Below are positions 29,188 through 38,054 of a stretch of DNA of 64,000 nt, piece after piece (within the stretch, counting starts at the first letter, position 1; the number at the start of each line of letters is the position of its first letter). Source of the stretch: Aphanizomenon flos-aquae FACHB-1287 (lineage in GTDB: Bacteria > Cyanobacteriota > Cyanobacteriia > Cyanobacteriales > Nostocaceae); the NCBI RefSeq assembly GCF_014698755.1, contig NZ_JACJTO010000005.1, positions 62,001-126,000 on the forward strand, in the 5' to 3' direction. The notes beneath the pieces are model-generated. The model ran no database searches. It saw only the letters and a program-made list of their open reading frames with translations, and had not been told where the DNA came from. The position numbers and the translations under genes are program-made.

Positions 29188-29958
29188 ATGAACAGTAATT
29201 CATCTATGTCGGTAGAGTCAAAACAAGAACTCTTGTTTTTGTCGTCAGAAGTGAAAAACGGAAATATATTGCCAGAAAAAAGCCAATTTGGCGATAAAAT
29301 TCCCAATAATCATCAGGATTTTTGGCAATTATGGAACTCACATCAAAGTTATCTTTACAACTGTTGTTTAAAATGGCTTAACGGTAATTACCATGATGCG
29401 GAAGATACAGTAAATTACGTAATGCTAAAAGCTTGGACTCAATGGACACAATCTACAAATGACATTGAACATCCTAAATCGTGGTTAGCTCAAATTACTT
29501 ATAACTGTTGCATAGATGTGTCTCGAAAACGTCAATTAGAAGTTACAACAATTGATAAGATTGACGACACAATACTTATTCCTAATTTACAACTTCCTGA
29601 ATCCCAGCTTTTGAATGTGGAACTGGAGGCATATCTCAAGTATAAAATTGCATCTTTACCCGATAGATTACGCTATCCTTTTATTTTACGTTGTTGTCAA
29701 AACAAATCCTATCCAGATATCGCTAAACAACTCACCATTTCTGAAGAGAACCTTCGTAAACGTATTCAAGAAGCGCGAAGGATTCTAAAACGGGATTTAA
29801 ATAAATATCTTGCGGGGGAAGATAACACTTCTTTTGATTCCTTTTCATCATTAAAAATCGTGATTCCAATAGTAGAAGAAATTGACTACAAAGCAACTTT
29901 AATATGTCTGGAAACCTTACCACATCATTGGTACAATTCACAGATTCATCTGGTATAA
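29188..29958 (+). CDS. ECF-type sigma-70 family sigma factor
   Basis: A 256-residue protein with a sigma-2 region (QDFWQLWNSHQSYLYNCCLKW, then GNYHDAEDTVNYVMLKAW, about 50-90) and a sigma-4 helix-turn-helix (LPDRLRYPFILRCCQNKSYPDIAKQLTISEENLRKRI, about 155-192 in pieces). Start at ATG 29188 (a TTG nine bases upstream is less likely). The C-terminal ~50 residues beyond sigma-4 are not recognised. The stop overlaps or abuts the TPR gene, and the pair is followed by two small secreted proteins, so the sigma factor may control that group; this is inference. Confidence 0.82.
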   Translation: MNSNSSMSVESKQELLFLSSEVKNGNILPEKSQFGDKIPNNHQDFWQLWNSHQSYLYNCCLKWLNGNYHDAEDTVNYVMLKAWTQWTQSTNDIEHPKSWLAQITYNCCIDVSRKRQLEVTTIDKIDDTILIPNLQLPESQLLNVELEAYLKYKIASLPDRLRYPFILRCCQNKSYPDIAKQLTISEENLRKRIQEARRILKRDLNKYLAGEDNTSFDSFSSLKIVIPIVEEIDYKATLICLETLPHHWYNSQIHLV

Positions 29959-29960
29959 AG

Positions 29961-31487
29961 ATGAATGCTCAGTTATTGATAGCAGAAAAATCAGCCAGAC
30001 AACAACAGAAAATTATCACTTTAAACAAGTACATTGAAAAATATCCTCAAGGATGGGAAAAAAGATTAGAATTAGCTGATTTGCTTTACGAAATAGGAAA
30101 CTGGTCACAAGCCATTATCGAATATAATCAAGTAATTGTACGACAACCTCAACTACTTGATGTCCATCTAAAATTGGGGAAAATATTGCAGTTAATGGGA
30201 CAAAGAAAAGAGGCTTTACAATCCTATGATACAGCCCTATTTTTGTCTGAAAATTCGGTAACTCAGCATTATATACAAGGATTGATTGCAACTTGCAAAG
30301 GTGACAATGAAAAAGCTCTCACAGCCTTTAATTTAGCGGCTAGTTTAGAACCTGATCAAGTATTTCACCGACTGGCTTTGTCACAGGTATATCAAAATGT
30401 AGAAAATCCCCTGGGTATTATCCGCAGCCTAGAGCCGGTTTTAGCAATCAATCCAGATGATGTTATGTCCCTGATTTACAGCTATGATGCCCTAATAGCG
30501 GTGGTGGATATACAAACAGCAAAGGAGAGGTTTAACAGCCTTATAGACCTAGCTGGTGATGATTTTCGGGTAATACAACGACAAATTGATCAACGTTTGC
30601 TGGCGAGAATGGTATCCGCTGAAGAGGGGAAAATCACTAAAAAAATGATTACCTCCTTACTAGGAACAATTCCCCATTGTGTTGAAGTCCATAAATCCTT
30701 AGCCTACTATCACATTTTACGAGGGGATTGGGCGAAAGGGGTGGAGATATTAGCCAAATTTACCACAGAATCCCCCAATTATCCTTATGGTTGGTATTAT
30801 TATGGGCTGAGTTTATTCCACACAGGGAAATACCAGCAAGGGGCGGAAATGATGGTGAAAGCGTATTATCTGTATCCCCATGACCGGGAAATTTATCGGG
30901 GGTTGTGTGAAATTTTACCCTTTGCACCTGATCCAGTGAAGAGTAAAACGATTCTTGCTTCCATAGTGGAGGAGATGTTAACGCGCTTTCCTGAATGCTG
31001 GAGTATGTGGACAACTGCGGGGCGGGTATTGGTGGAACATTTTCCAGACATTGAACGGGGTTGTCAGGTTTCCCAACAGGGAACAAAACTACAACCCCAG
31101 TTAGCGGATACTTGGTTGCGTCATGGCCAGGTGTTGATTTTGGCTCGTAAACATCGGGAAGCCCTGGAAGCCTTAAAAAAGGCATGGGAGCTTTTACCAG
31201 ATGGCAGTTATTTGCAATCCGTACCAGCGGCGTTTTGGTTGGGGGAAAGTTATCGAGTTTTGAAAAATGCTAAGGCTAGTAAACGGTGGTGGGAGGTAGC
31301 TGCTCAAGGATGTCAGGAGTTGAGGTTATTTAACCCAGCCATGGCTGATTACTGGTTAGGGAAGGTGATGTTTCGTTTGGGGGATAAATCAGGGTCTAGA
31401 CAGGCTTATAAAGGGGCTTTGAGTCAGCAGTTGTTGTATCCCGTGCGTGGGGAGGTGGAGAGAATTTTGGAGAAGCTTAAAAGGTAA
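29961..31487 (+). CDS. Tetratricopeptide-repeat protein
   Basis: A 508-residue solenoid protein of at least ten helical-hairpin repeats (examples: ELADLLYEIGNWSQAIIEYNQVI; LKLGKILQLMGQRKEALQSYDTAL; YYYGLSLFHTGKYQQGAEMMVKAY). No signal peptide. Start chosen at ATG 29961, two bases after the sigma factor stop; an ATG at 29904 overlaps the sigma gene by 55 bp. It is probably a partner or regulator of the upstream sigma factor. The last eight codons fall in a direct repeat that is copied at 32971. Confidence 0.8.
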   Translation: MNAQLLIAEKSARQQQKIITLNKYIEKYPQGWEKRLELADLLYEIGNWSQAIIEYNQVIVRQPQLLDVHLKLGKILQLMGQRKEALQSYDTALFLSENSVTQHYIQGLIATCKGDNEKALTAFNLAASLEPDQVFHRLALSQVYQNVENPLGIIRSLEPVLAINPDDVMSLIYSYDALIAVVDIQTAKERFNSLIDLAGDDFRVIQRQIDQRLLARMVSAEEGKITKKMITSLLGTIPHCVEVHKSLAYYHILRGDWAKGVEILAKFTTESPNYPYGWYYYGLSLFHTGKYQQGAEMMVKAYYLYPHDREIYRGLCEILPFAPDPVKSKTILASIVEEMLTRFPECWSMWTTAGRVLVEHFPDIERGCQVSQQGTKLQPQLADTWLRHGQVLILARKHREALEALKKAWELLPDGSYLQSVPAAFWLGESYRVLKNAKASKRWWEVAAQGCQELRLFNPAMADYWLGKVMFRLGDKSGSRQAYKGALSQQLLYPVRGEVERILEKLKR

Positions 31488-31609
31488 GAGGGGTAAGGTT
31501 TATGGCGATTTAGTCCAGTTTTTTTGGGGGGGAAATTTGCCGGTAACTCGAAAAATTCACAAATGGGGGGGGGTAAAACGTCTAACTAGTGTGGGAAGAA
31601 AAAACCACA
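31463..31609. repeat. Direct repeat R1 (TPR 3' end and downstream DNA)
   Basis: About 147 bp starting AATTTTGGAGAAGCTTAAAA, covering the end of the TPR gene and G-rich downstream DNA. A second copy lies at 32971-33116, roughly 90% identical by eye, differing mainly in homopolymer length. The two flank the small secreted-protein genes. Confidence 0.9.
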
Positions 31610-31640
31610 ATTACATTCAACTTATCAAGGATTTTTGAGG

Positions 31641-32207
31641 ATGAAATCTCTAACTAGAGTTTTTACTGCTTTTCTATTGGCTATAACCATTGCCTTCGGT
31701 GGTTTTTCTGGCAATGCCCATGCTAAAGTGGGCGCTAACGTCAATGTTGCAATTGATGTTAATACAACCATAGCTCAAGTTTTAGGGCTAGTCACCTCGA
31801 CACAGGAATTTCAAATGGTGATAATTAATAAAACTAAGCATGATCTTATCCGTTCGGGTTCTCACAATGACCTAGGAAATTGGGTTCTTGTTGATGTTCC
31901 TCCATTAACGGCTCAATATAGAGATTGGACAGAGAGTGGTGCTGGGTATTTTAGCTTTGCTGCTAACTATGCAGTTGGAAATACTGGAAAATATTTCCAA
32001 TTTGCAGCTTCATGGCCTGTTGTAGGAGCCCGAAAAATTAATATCTGTACAGAAAATAACTCTGGCAACCCTCCTGCAAAAACATGTTGGCAGAATATGA
32101 GGAATGCAGGTTCTGATGACAAAAATGTGACAAATGGTGAATTCTTTGGTAGAGCGTTGATGGGCAATGACAAGGGCAGAGTTCAGTGGATATATGAAGT
32201 GAGATAA
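31641..32207 (+). CDS. Small secreted protein A (paralogue of 32319-32909)
   Basis: A 188-residue protein with a signal peptide (residues 1-29, NAHA-K cleavage). Start at ATG 31641, with AAGG and GAGG upstream; an in-frame TTG six bases earlier is less likely. The mature part is beta-rich (YFSFAANYAVGNTGKYFQFAASWPVVGARKIN) with two cysteines (NICTEN, KTCWQN). I do not recognise the family securely; a distant resemblance to aegerolysin-like beta-sandwich proteins is possible but unproven. It shares its signal peptide and C-terminal block with the next gene. Confidence 0.7.
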   Translation: MKSLTRVFTAFLLAITIAFGGFSGNAHAKVGANVNVAIDVNTTIAQVLGLVTSTQEFQMVIINKTKHDLIRSGSHNDLGNWVLVDVPPLTAQYRDWTESGAGYFSFAANYAVGNTGKYFQFAASWPVVGARKINICTENNSGNPPAKTCWQNMRNAGSDDKNVTNGEFFGRALMGNDKGRVQWIYEVR

Positions 32208-32224
32208 CTTGATCTAATTGATCT

Positions 32225-32260
32225 AAAAAGAGGTAGGTATGTTTTTTCCTACCTCTTTTT
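32225..32260 (+). terminator. Rho-independent terminator after secreted protein A
   Basis: A perfect 13-bp stem (AAAAAGAGGTAGG with CCTACCTCTTTTT) around a 10-base loop, ending in a T run. It separates the two paralogues, so the second is probably transcribed from its own promoter or by read-through. Confidence 0.92.
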
Positions 32261-32318
32261 TAGTAGTTGCTGATTTTGAAAAATTTGTCATTTTGAGTTA
32301 ACTAAGGATATCTAATTT

Positions 32319-32909
32319 ATGAAATCTCTAGCTAAAGTTTTTATTGCTTTGTTGTTGACTGTAACTATTGCCTTTGGTAGTTTTAATACTCGTGCCAACT
32401 CTTCACCTATAAGTTATGTAGACCATAATCAAGTTAGTTCATCTGATCTACAACCGCAAATTCTTCCTAATCAAAGTATAGAAATACCAATGACCATAAC
32501 CTATAAAAGGATTGTTGAAATAGCTAACAAAACTCAATGTATTCTTAGACCTGTAGGTGTTTATAATAAATCTTTAGAATGGCCTCTCGGTGATGTCGGT
32601 TCATTGCGACTAGTCGCTGAAAGATTTAATAGTGATACTTTTTCTTTTGCTTCTAATTATCGAGTTGATTGTGGAATAGGTAAAGAAAAAAGAAATTTAC
32701 AATTTTCGACTTCATTAGATACTGAAGGGAATAAAAAAATTAATGTTGGAGTTATTAATCAAAATGGCAATCAGCCAGCAAAATCAACTTGGGATAAAAT
32801 GACAGATCCTAGTGATAAATCTCTCCTTAATCATTCTTTTGGGGTTAATGCTTTTATCAGACAAAAAGACCAAACATCAATCTGGCTGTTTGAAGTTGTA
32901 GAAAAATAA
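32319..32909 (+). CDS. Small secreted protein B (paralogue of 31641-32207)
   Basis: A 196-residue protein. The signal peptide (MKSLAKVFIALLLTVTIAFG) is nearly the same as in protein A. The mature part keeps the pattern FSFASNYRVDCGIGKEKRNLQFSTS, KKINVGVINQNGNQPAKSTW and a terminal WLFEVV, but the rest has diverged, with cysteines at different places (TQCIL, VDCG). AAGGA lies about 14 bases before the ATG. Function unknown; the tandem pair suggests an older duplication followed by divergence. Confidence 0.68.
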   Translation: MKSLAKVFIALLLTVTIAFGSFNTRANSSPISYVDHNQVSSSDLQPQILPNQSIEIPMTITYKRIVEIANKTQCILRPVGVYNKSLEWPLGDVGSLRLVAERFNSDTFSFASNYRVDCGIGKEKRNLQFSTSLDTEGNKKINVGVINQNGNQPAKSTWDKMTDPSDKSLLNHSFGVNAFIRQKDQTSIWLFEVVEK

Positions 32910-32970
32910 TAACTTTTTTTGTGGAGTTTTGATTCTGTAGGGTGCGTTAGTGCTGCGGGAATTTCGAGAC

Positions 32971-33116
32971 AATTTTGGAGAAGCTTAAAAGGTAAGAGGG
33001 GTAAGGTTTATGGCGATTTAGGGTGGTTTTTTTGGGGGGGGAAATTTGTCCTTAACTCGAAAAATTCACAAATGGGGGGAGTAAAACGTCTAAATAGTGT
33101 GGGGGGAAAAAACACA
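32971..33116. repeat. Direct repeat R2 (copy of R1)
   Basis: A copy of 31463-31609, starting AATTTTGGAGAAGCTTAAAA and still containing the last codons of the TPR gene, although no TPR gene is here. It looks like the relic of a segmental duplication. A half-palindrome GTAGGGTGCGTTA lies just upstream at 32937-32949. Confidence 0.9.
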
Positions 33117-33542
33117 GCTTGAGGTATGAGAGTGAAAGTGAGCGATCTCCAGTCCTAGCATAGTTCACAACTTACTACTAACCCAACTTACCAGTTTTTT
33201 TATCTAACCTAATAAAAAACGAACTCAAAAGTTGACAACCAATACACGTAAAAGGAGAGATCAAATGAGCAACTCAGCTTGTAGGGTGCGTTAATGAAAT
33301 GTAACGCACCTTATGTATGTTTATTTACTGATTTTCGGTGCGTTACGCTGTCGCTAACGCACCCTACGTTTTTGTCCGTGGTTGATAGCCTTTCCCTTGT
33401 TTCCTCACCAATCAATCAACTTAATTTGGTATAAACTAGGTTTTGTTACTATAATTTATGTTTCTAAATCTTTAATTGCCTTTTGAACCTTTCATCTGAG
33501 ATATTATGCTATTAACAGTGGTTAAATAAGTTTAATTTATGT
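33117..33542. other. Intergenic region with GTGCGTTA palindrome family
   Basis: 426 bp between the R2 repeat and xisH, made up largely of non-coding DNA. The main structure is the palindromic repeat at 33281-33366 (separate entry). No gene called. Confidence 0.5.
33281..33366. repeat. Palindromic repeat, GTGCGTTA family
   Basis: Nested inverted repeats: GTAGGGTGCGTTA (33281-33293) with TAACGCACCCTAC (33354-33366), and internal GTGCGTTA/TAACGCAC pairs. Related copies: a half at 32937-32949 and a full hairpin at 34361-34385. Typical of dispersed repeats in cyanobacterial intergenic DNA. Confidence 0.85.
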
Positions 33543-33959
33543 ATGCCAGCTAAAGATTTATTTCATAATACAGTTAAAACAGCCCTGACAAAAGATGGAT
33601 GGACAATTACTGACGAGCATCTATTTATTCAAGTTGAGGATATTGATTTTTACATAGACTTAACAGCAGAGAGAATTTTAGCTGCTGAAAAAACTGGTAA
33701 AAAAATAGCAGTAGAGATAAAATCTTTTTTAGGAGCCTCAGACGTAACTGAATTTCATCTAGCACTTGGTCAATGTCTTAACTACCGTTCAGCGCTGAGG
33801 TTGACCCAACCTGCTCGGATTTTGTATTTAGCCGTTCCGGTAGATGTTTATGATGAGTTTTTTAGTCGGAAGTTTATTCAAAGAATAATTGGCGAATATG
33901 ACCTAAAATTACTGATTTTTAACCCAGATCAAGAGGAGATTGTGATATGGAGAGACTAA
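33543..33959 (+). CDS. xisH: XisH family protein
   Basis: A 138-residue protein matching XisH (PAKDLFHNTVKTALTKDGW; ERILAAEKTGKKIAVEIKSFLG). The Asp in YIDLTAERILAAEK and the E-x-K in VEIKS are the PD-(D/E)xK nuclease arrangement expected for the fold. XisH was named as a control factor for excision of the fdxN element in Anabaena, but most genomic copies lie away from any element. It overlaps xisI by 13 bp, so the two are made together. Confidence 0.93.
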   Translation: MPAKDLFHNTVKTALTKDGWTITDEHLFIQVEDIDFYIDLTAERILAAEKTGKKIAVEIKSFLGASDVTEFHLALGQCLNYRSALRLTQPARILYLAVPVDVYDEFFSRKFIQRIIGEYDLKLLIFNPDQEEIVIWRD

Positions 33960-34276
33960 ATTACAAAGAAATAGTCCAAACAATTCTGGAAGGTCACGCA
34001 AGAAATCGCCCAAATAATCAAACAGAAGTCAAATTGATATTTGATACAGAGCGCGATCATTATCAAGTTATTAATATTGGTTGGCAAGAACTAACGCGAA
34101 TATTTGGTTGTATTATTTACGTAGAAATTAAAGATGGCAAAATTTGGATTGAACGCGATGGCACAGAAATCGGAGTAGCTAATGAATTAGTAGAAGCTGG
34201 AGTTCCTAAACAAGATATAGTTTTGGGTTTTAAAGCTCCATACAAACGGAAATTTACCGATTTTGCTGCTAGTTGA
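33947..34276 (+). CDS. xisI: XisI family protein
   Basis: A 109-residue protein matching XisI along its length (LNYKEIVQTILEGHAR; DHYQVINIGWQ; KIWIERDGTEIGVANELVEAGVPKQDIVLGF). XisI is the constant partner of XisH. Translation begins inside the end of xisH. No xisF recombinase or excision element boundary is visible here. Whether the pair is an excision regulator or a toxin-antitoxin-like unit is open. Confidence 0.93.
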   Translation: MERLNYKEIVQTILEGHARNRPNNQTEVKLIFDTERDHYQVINIGWQELTRIFGCIIYVEIKDGKIWIERDGTEIGVANELVEAGVPKQDIVLGFKAPYKRKFTDFAAS

Positions 34277-34360
34277 ACCGTATATAATTCCGGTAAAATA
34301 AGGTAATTAGGGAAGGAACCTACAGATGGAGTATGTGATAGCGATCGCTGATCCTCTAGA

Positions 34361-34385
34361 GTGCGTTAATAGAATTTAACGCACC
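34361..34385. repeat. GTGCGTTA-family hairpin
   Basis: GTGCGTTAA...TTAACGCAC forms a 9-bp perfect stem around a 7-base loop, between convergent xisI and priA. It may serve as a bidirectional terminator. Confidence 0.7.
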
Positions 34386-34403
34386 ATTCCACATTTTACA
34401 CAA

Positions 34404-36887
34404 CTACATGATATTAACAGGATCAACATCAATTGCCAAACTCACAGAAGCGGGACAAAGCGATCGCACTTCTGGCCAATCTGGTAAATTTGGTAAAGCA
34501 TCAGGAGCAAATTTAAGTAATATTTGCCAGCGATAACGGTTTGCAACTCGTAAAATATTAGCCGGTACAGGTCCTAATATTTCAACCCCATCTTTATCAT
34601 GCAAAAATGTAGCGATAATTTGGGCTGTGTTTTGGACTTGAATCGCATCTAAACTACTTAAACGCAATAAAATTAATCTTCCATAGGGAGGATAATTTAG
34701 AGCTTGCCTTTGTGCTAACTCGGTATTAGCAAAAGATTGATAATCATGTTTTTGCACCGCTTCAATAATCGGATGTTCTGGGGTATAGGTTTGGATAATT
34801 ACCCTACCTGGATCATCCCCTCTTCCCGCCCTACCTGTAACTTGGGTCAGAGTTTGAAATGTACGTTCATTAGCGCGATAATCAGATAAATGCAATAATC
34901 CGTCCGCAGCCACCACACCCACAAGAGTAACTTGGGGTAAATCTAACCCCTTCGTTAACATCTGTGTACCTACTAATAAATGGGCTTCACCCCTAGCAAA
35001 TTGGCTGAGAAGTTCACGATGTGAACCTTTTTTGGTGGTAGTATCACTATCAAAGCGAATAATTTTTAAATTGGGAAATTCTTTAGTTAATTCCTGCGCT
35101 ACCCGCTGAGTACCACTACCGAAAAACTTCAAATAAGGGGAACTGCATTCGGGACAATAGGGAGGAGACAAGCGCCCATAATTACAATAATGACAGCGTA
35201 ATAATTCTGGGGCTTCTGCTGCGACGTGATGATAAGCTAAGGATACATCACAGTTAGGGCATTCTAACACATATCCACAACTTCGACAAGATACAAATGT
35301 ACTATATCCCCGGCGATGAATAAATAATATTCCCTGTTCTTGTTTTTCTTCTAATTGTTGTAGTGCATTTTGCAGCTTTCTACTAAAAATAGACCGATTT
35401 CCCTCTTTTAACTCTCGACGCATATCCACAATTTCCACCGGGGGTAATGGCCGGGAATTAATGCGTTCTGGTAATGATAAATATTGATGATTTCTGCTTA
35501 CCCAACTTTCTAAAGAGGGAGTTGCAGAACCTAAAATCACGGGACAATTTTCTAATTCGGCTCGCCATTGGGCCACGGTACGGGCATGATAGGTGGGAAT
35601 GGGAGCATCTTGTTTAAAGCTGCTGTCGTGTTCTTCGTCCAGGACAATCAAGCCTAGATTGGGTAAGGGAGCAAAAATGGCGCTGCGGGTACCGATAATG
35701 ATTTGTGGTTCTCCTGTGAGCATTTGTCGCCAGGTGTCGAAACGTTCACCGTCGGAAAGGGCACTATGATAAACGTGGACTTTGCTACCAAATCTAGCCC
35801 GGAATCTGTCTGTAAGTTGGGGTGTAAGTCCAATTTCGGGCACTAAGACCAGAGCAGATTTCCCTTGTTCAAGTAATGGTGATATGGCTTGCAAGTATAC
35901 TTCAGTTTTTCCTGAACCTGTCACTCCATGTAACAATACTCGAGCAAATCCAGTTAAGGAATTAATTGTTTGTAAGGCGTGATTTTGGGCGGGTGTTAAG
36001 GATTTTGCCCAATCTCTGGTGACTGTGGGTCCTTGTTCTCTCCGTAATATTTCCCTGTCTTCAATGACTATATAGCGTTTATCTACTAGGGGTTTGAGTG
36101 CGGAGGTATTGGTACCACAAAGTTGCAATAATTCACTTTGCCACATTTCCCCCCCTTGTCTGCGTAAAATTTCGATAATTTCTTGTTGACGGGGTTTTAA
36201 ATCGTTATCTTCAGGGCGTAATTCCTGCACCCCTACTAGTGTAACTGCTTTTGCTAATTTGGGTTGGGTAAGTCGTGGCGGTTCTAAATAATTTTCTGCT
36301 AATCCTAAGCGGATTAATTCCTGAATTCCCCGATATGCAGCTTTAACTTTTTGTTTAATGTAGTGATAACTATAATCTGCGGTGGGGTTCTTTTGTAGAA
36401 GAGCGATTATTTGCTGGGCTGTAGGGTTGATATAAATATTAATATTTTTTCTACCCAAAGAAGTCAACCTAAGACGACGTTGGGATTTCCCTAACAATCC
36501 TGGTGGTAAAGCAACGCGAACTACTTGAATAATAGGTGTGTAGTAATAGGTTGCAACGCGATTGAGTAATGTCCAATAACCGGGAGGGAAAAATTCTGGA
36601 CTAACAACATCTTCTACTTCTCGGATTTTCTCTGGTGCTAAATCTGCGGGAGGTTCGGTTAATAAGCGAATAGCTATGGCACCTATCTGTGTTGCACCAA
36701 AGGGAACACTTAAAATGTCCCCTGCTTTGATTTGTAGTTGTTCAGGTATTTTATAGGTAAATAGGTCTAAACATCCTGGACAGTCTACAAGCACTTCTAC
36801 CCATTGATACGGCTTTGGTTGAGATTGATATGATCCCCTCAGTTCAGCTACAGCGATAGCAGATGATCTTTTACTAATGCTATACAT
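34404..36887 (-). CDS. priA: Primosomal replication-restart helicase PriA
   Basis: An 827-residue superfamily 2 helicase. N-terminal 3'-DNA-binding region (VEVLVDCPGCLDLFTYKIP, about 28-47), Walker A in LLHGVTGSGKTEVY (about 317-330), DEEH box in LIVLDEEHDSSFKQ, and the zinc cysteine array SCRSCGYVLECPNC ... CHYCNYG ... YCPECSS (about 533-582). All helicase motifs appear intact. It restarts stalled replication forks by unwinding lagging-strand arms and loading the replicative helicase. Confidence 0.96.
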   Translation of the reverse strand: MYSISKRSSAIAVAELRGSYQSQPKPYQWVEVLVDCPGCLDLFTYKIPEQLQIKAGDILSVPFGATQIGAIAIRLLTEPPADLAPEKIREVEDVVSPEFFPPGYWTLLNRVATYYYTPIIQVVRVALPPGLLGKSQRRLRLTSLGRKNINIYINPTAQQIIALLQKNPTADYSYHYIKQKVKAAYRGIQELIRLGLAENYLEPPRLTQPKLAKAVTLVGVQELRPEDNDLKPRQQEIIEILRRQGGEMWQSELLQLCGTNTSALKPLVDKRYIVIEDREILRREQGPTVTRDWAKSLTPAQNHALQTINSLTGFARVLLHGVTGSGKTEVYLQAISPLLEQGKSALVLVPEIGLTPQLTDRFRARFGSKVHVYHSALSDGERFDTWRQMLTGEPQIIIGTRSAIFAPLPNLGLIVLDEEHDSSFKQDAPIPTYHARTVAQWRAELENCPVILGSATPSLESWVSRNHQYLSLPERINSRPLPPVEIVDMRRELKEGNRSIFSRKLQNALQQLEEKQEQGILFIHRRGYSTFVSCRSCGYVLECPNCDVSLAYHHVAAEAPELLRCHYCNYGRLSPPYCPECSSPYLKFFGSGTQRVAQELTKEFPNLKIIRFDSDTTTKKGSHRELLSQFARGEAHLLVGTQMLTKGLDLPQVTLVGVVAADGLLHLSDYRANERTFQTLTQVTGRAGRGDDPGRVIIQTYTPEHPIIEAVQKHDYQSFANTELAQRQALNYPPYGRLILLRLSSLDAIQVQNTAQIIATFLHDKDGVEILGPVPANILRVANRYRWQILLKFAPDALPNLPDWPEVRSLCPASVSLAIDVDPVNIM

Positions 36888-38054
36888 AACTCCCCGATTT
36901 ATGAATAAATATTTTGTTCACAGACTTGGTTGATTTCGGACAACCTAACTTAACTATATCCTTTGATTTTACTATATGTAAATAGTATTTTACAATACTT
37001 CAAATATCGATCATACTTGGTAATCTGATGTTGATGTAATTTGCTGGGTAAATTACCTCTAACTATGGGGGTAATAAATAATTAAAAATTGGAAATTGAT
37101 TTATCTACCTATATTCACAAAACTGAACTTGAGAAATAGGTTTAGGTAATCAGTAATCACCAGTAATAAGTAATAAGATGAAGATTGAGAATAGACAATA
37201 AACTTTAGATTAAGTTATTGTGAAAATTCCTATATAACAAGGATTTTAACCCCTAAACATGGAATAATATATAATCATGTTATTATCCTATTAATCAGTC
37301 GTGAAATTAAAATACTGAATAAGGTATAGAGGGTTTCGATCTATTGGTAGATATTAAATACTTTTTGAATATGAGATGCTTTTAAACGATAAATATTATC
37401 CGGATTAGAAGTTTACATTTTTGTAATTTGTATCATTTAGTAAATTTTCGTAGAGATAAATAACTCTAGTACCAAAATGGTGATTTATTTAATAACTATC
37501 ATCCTCCAAACGGGACAAACCTAAAAACTTTGCAAAAAATACACGAAAAATTTAACATATATTATTTTTCGTTGATTTGTTACCTTTTCATGAAGTTTAG
37601 ACACAGACAACAGGCAACAAGCAACTGATTTTTTCGCAGATGATTTAGGATAGATATGTAGGGTTATTTCTCTATATTTTTGGAAAAATGTTGATTTGAG
37701 GAGGCTGGATATATTTGATAAATGGGAAAAAATCAAGAATATGTCTATTTCTCTTCTGAAAAAGCTAGTAACACGGGACAATTAATAATTAAAAATTAGG
37801 AAAGCAGAGCATAGAAGCTTTTCAGATATTTTTAATGATTAGTTTATGAACGCCCTTGTGTACTAACTTTTTCTGAGTGCTAAAATCAGTAATGATTATA
37901 GGTTGTATCTAGCCAAAACTAAAAATAATGGACAAATACTGATTTACATTCCTAATTAGGAATGATCAAAAAGAAAGTATTTTGCTAATAGTAAGGGTGT
38001 ATTTGTCCTCAAGGGAAAACTACCCAGCCTGAAAGAGGCTGTTGTCATGAAATT
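36888..38054. other. Long intergenic region upstream of group 2 sigma gene
   Basis: About 1.17 kb, AT-rich, between divergent priA and the sigma gene. An 86-codon frame on the minus strand (37521-37781) has no ribosome-binding site or family resemblance and is not called. The last 100 bp contain a small hairpin (CAGCCT/AGGCTG, 38025-38041) over the putative ribosome-binding site. The length suggests a complex regulatory leader for the sigma gene. Confidence 0.45.

Noticed and set aside
30760-31185. 141-codon frame antisense to the TPR gene
   Set aside because: Lies fully inside a real gene; no independent signal.
32919-33122. 67-codon frame in direct repeat R2
   Set aside because: It is simply the translated repeat; the same DNA in R1 overlaps the TPR 3' end in another frame.
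37521-37781. 86-codon frame on the minus strand before the sigma gene
   Set aside because: No ribosome-binding site and composition like the surrounding non-coding DNA.
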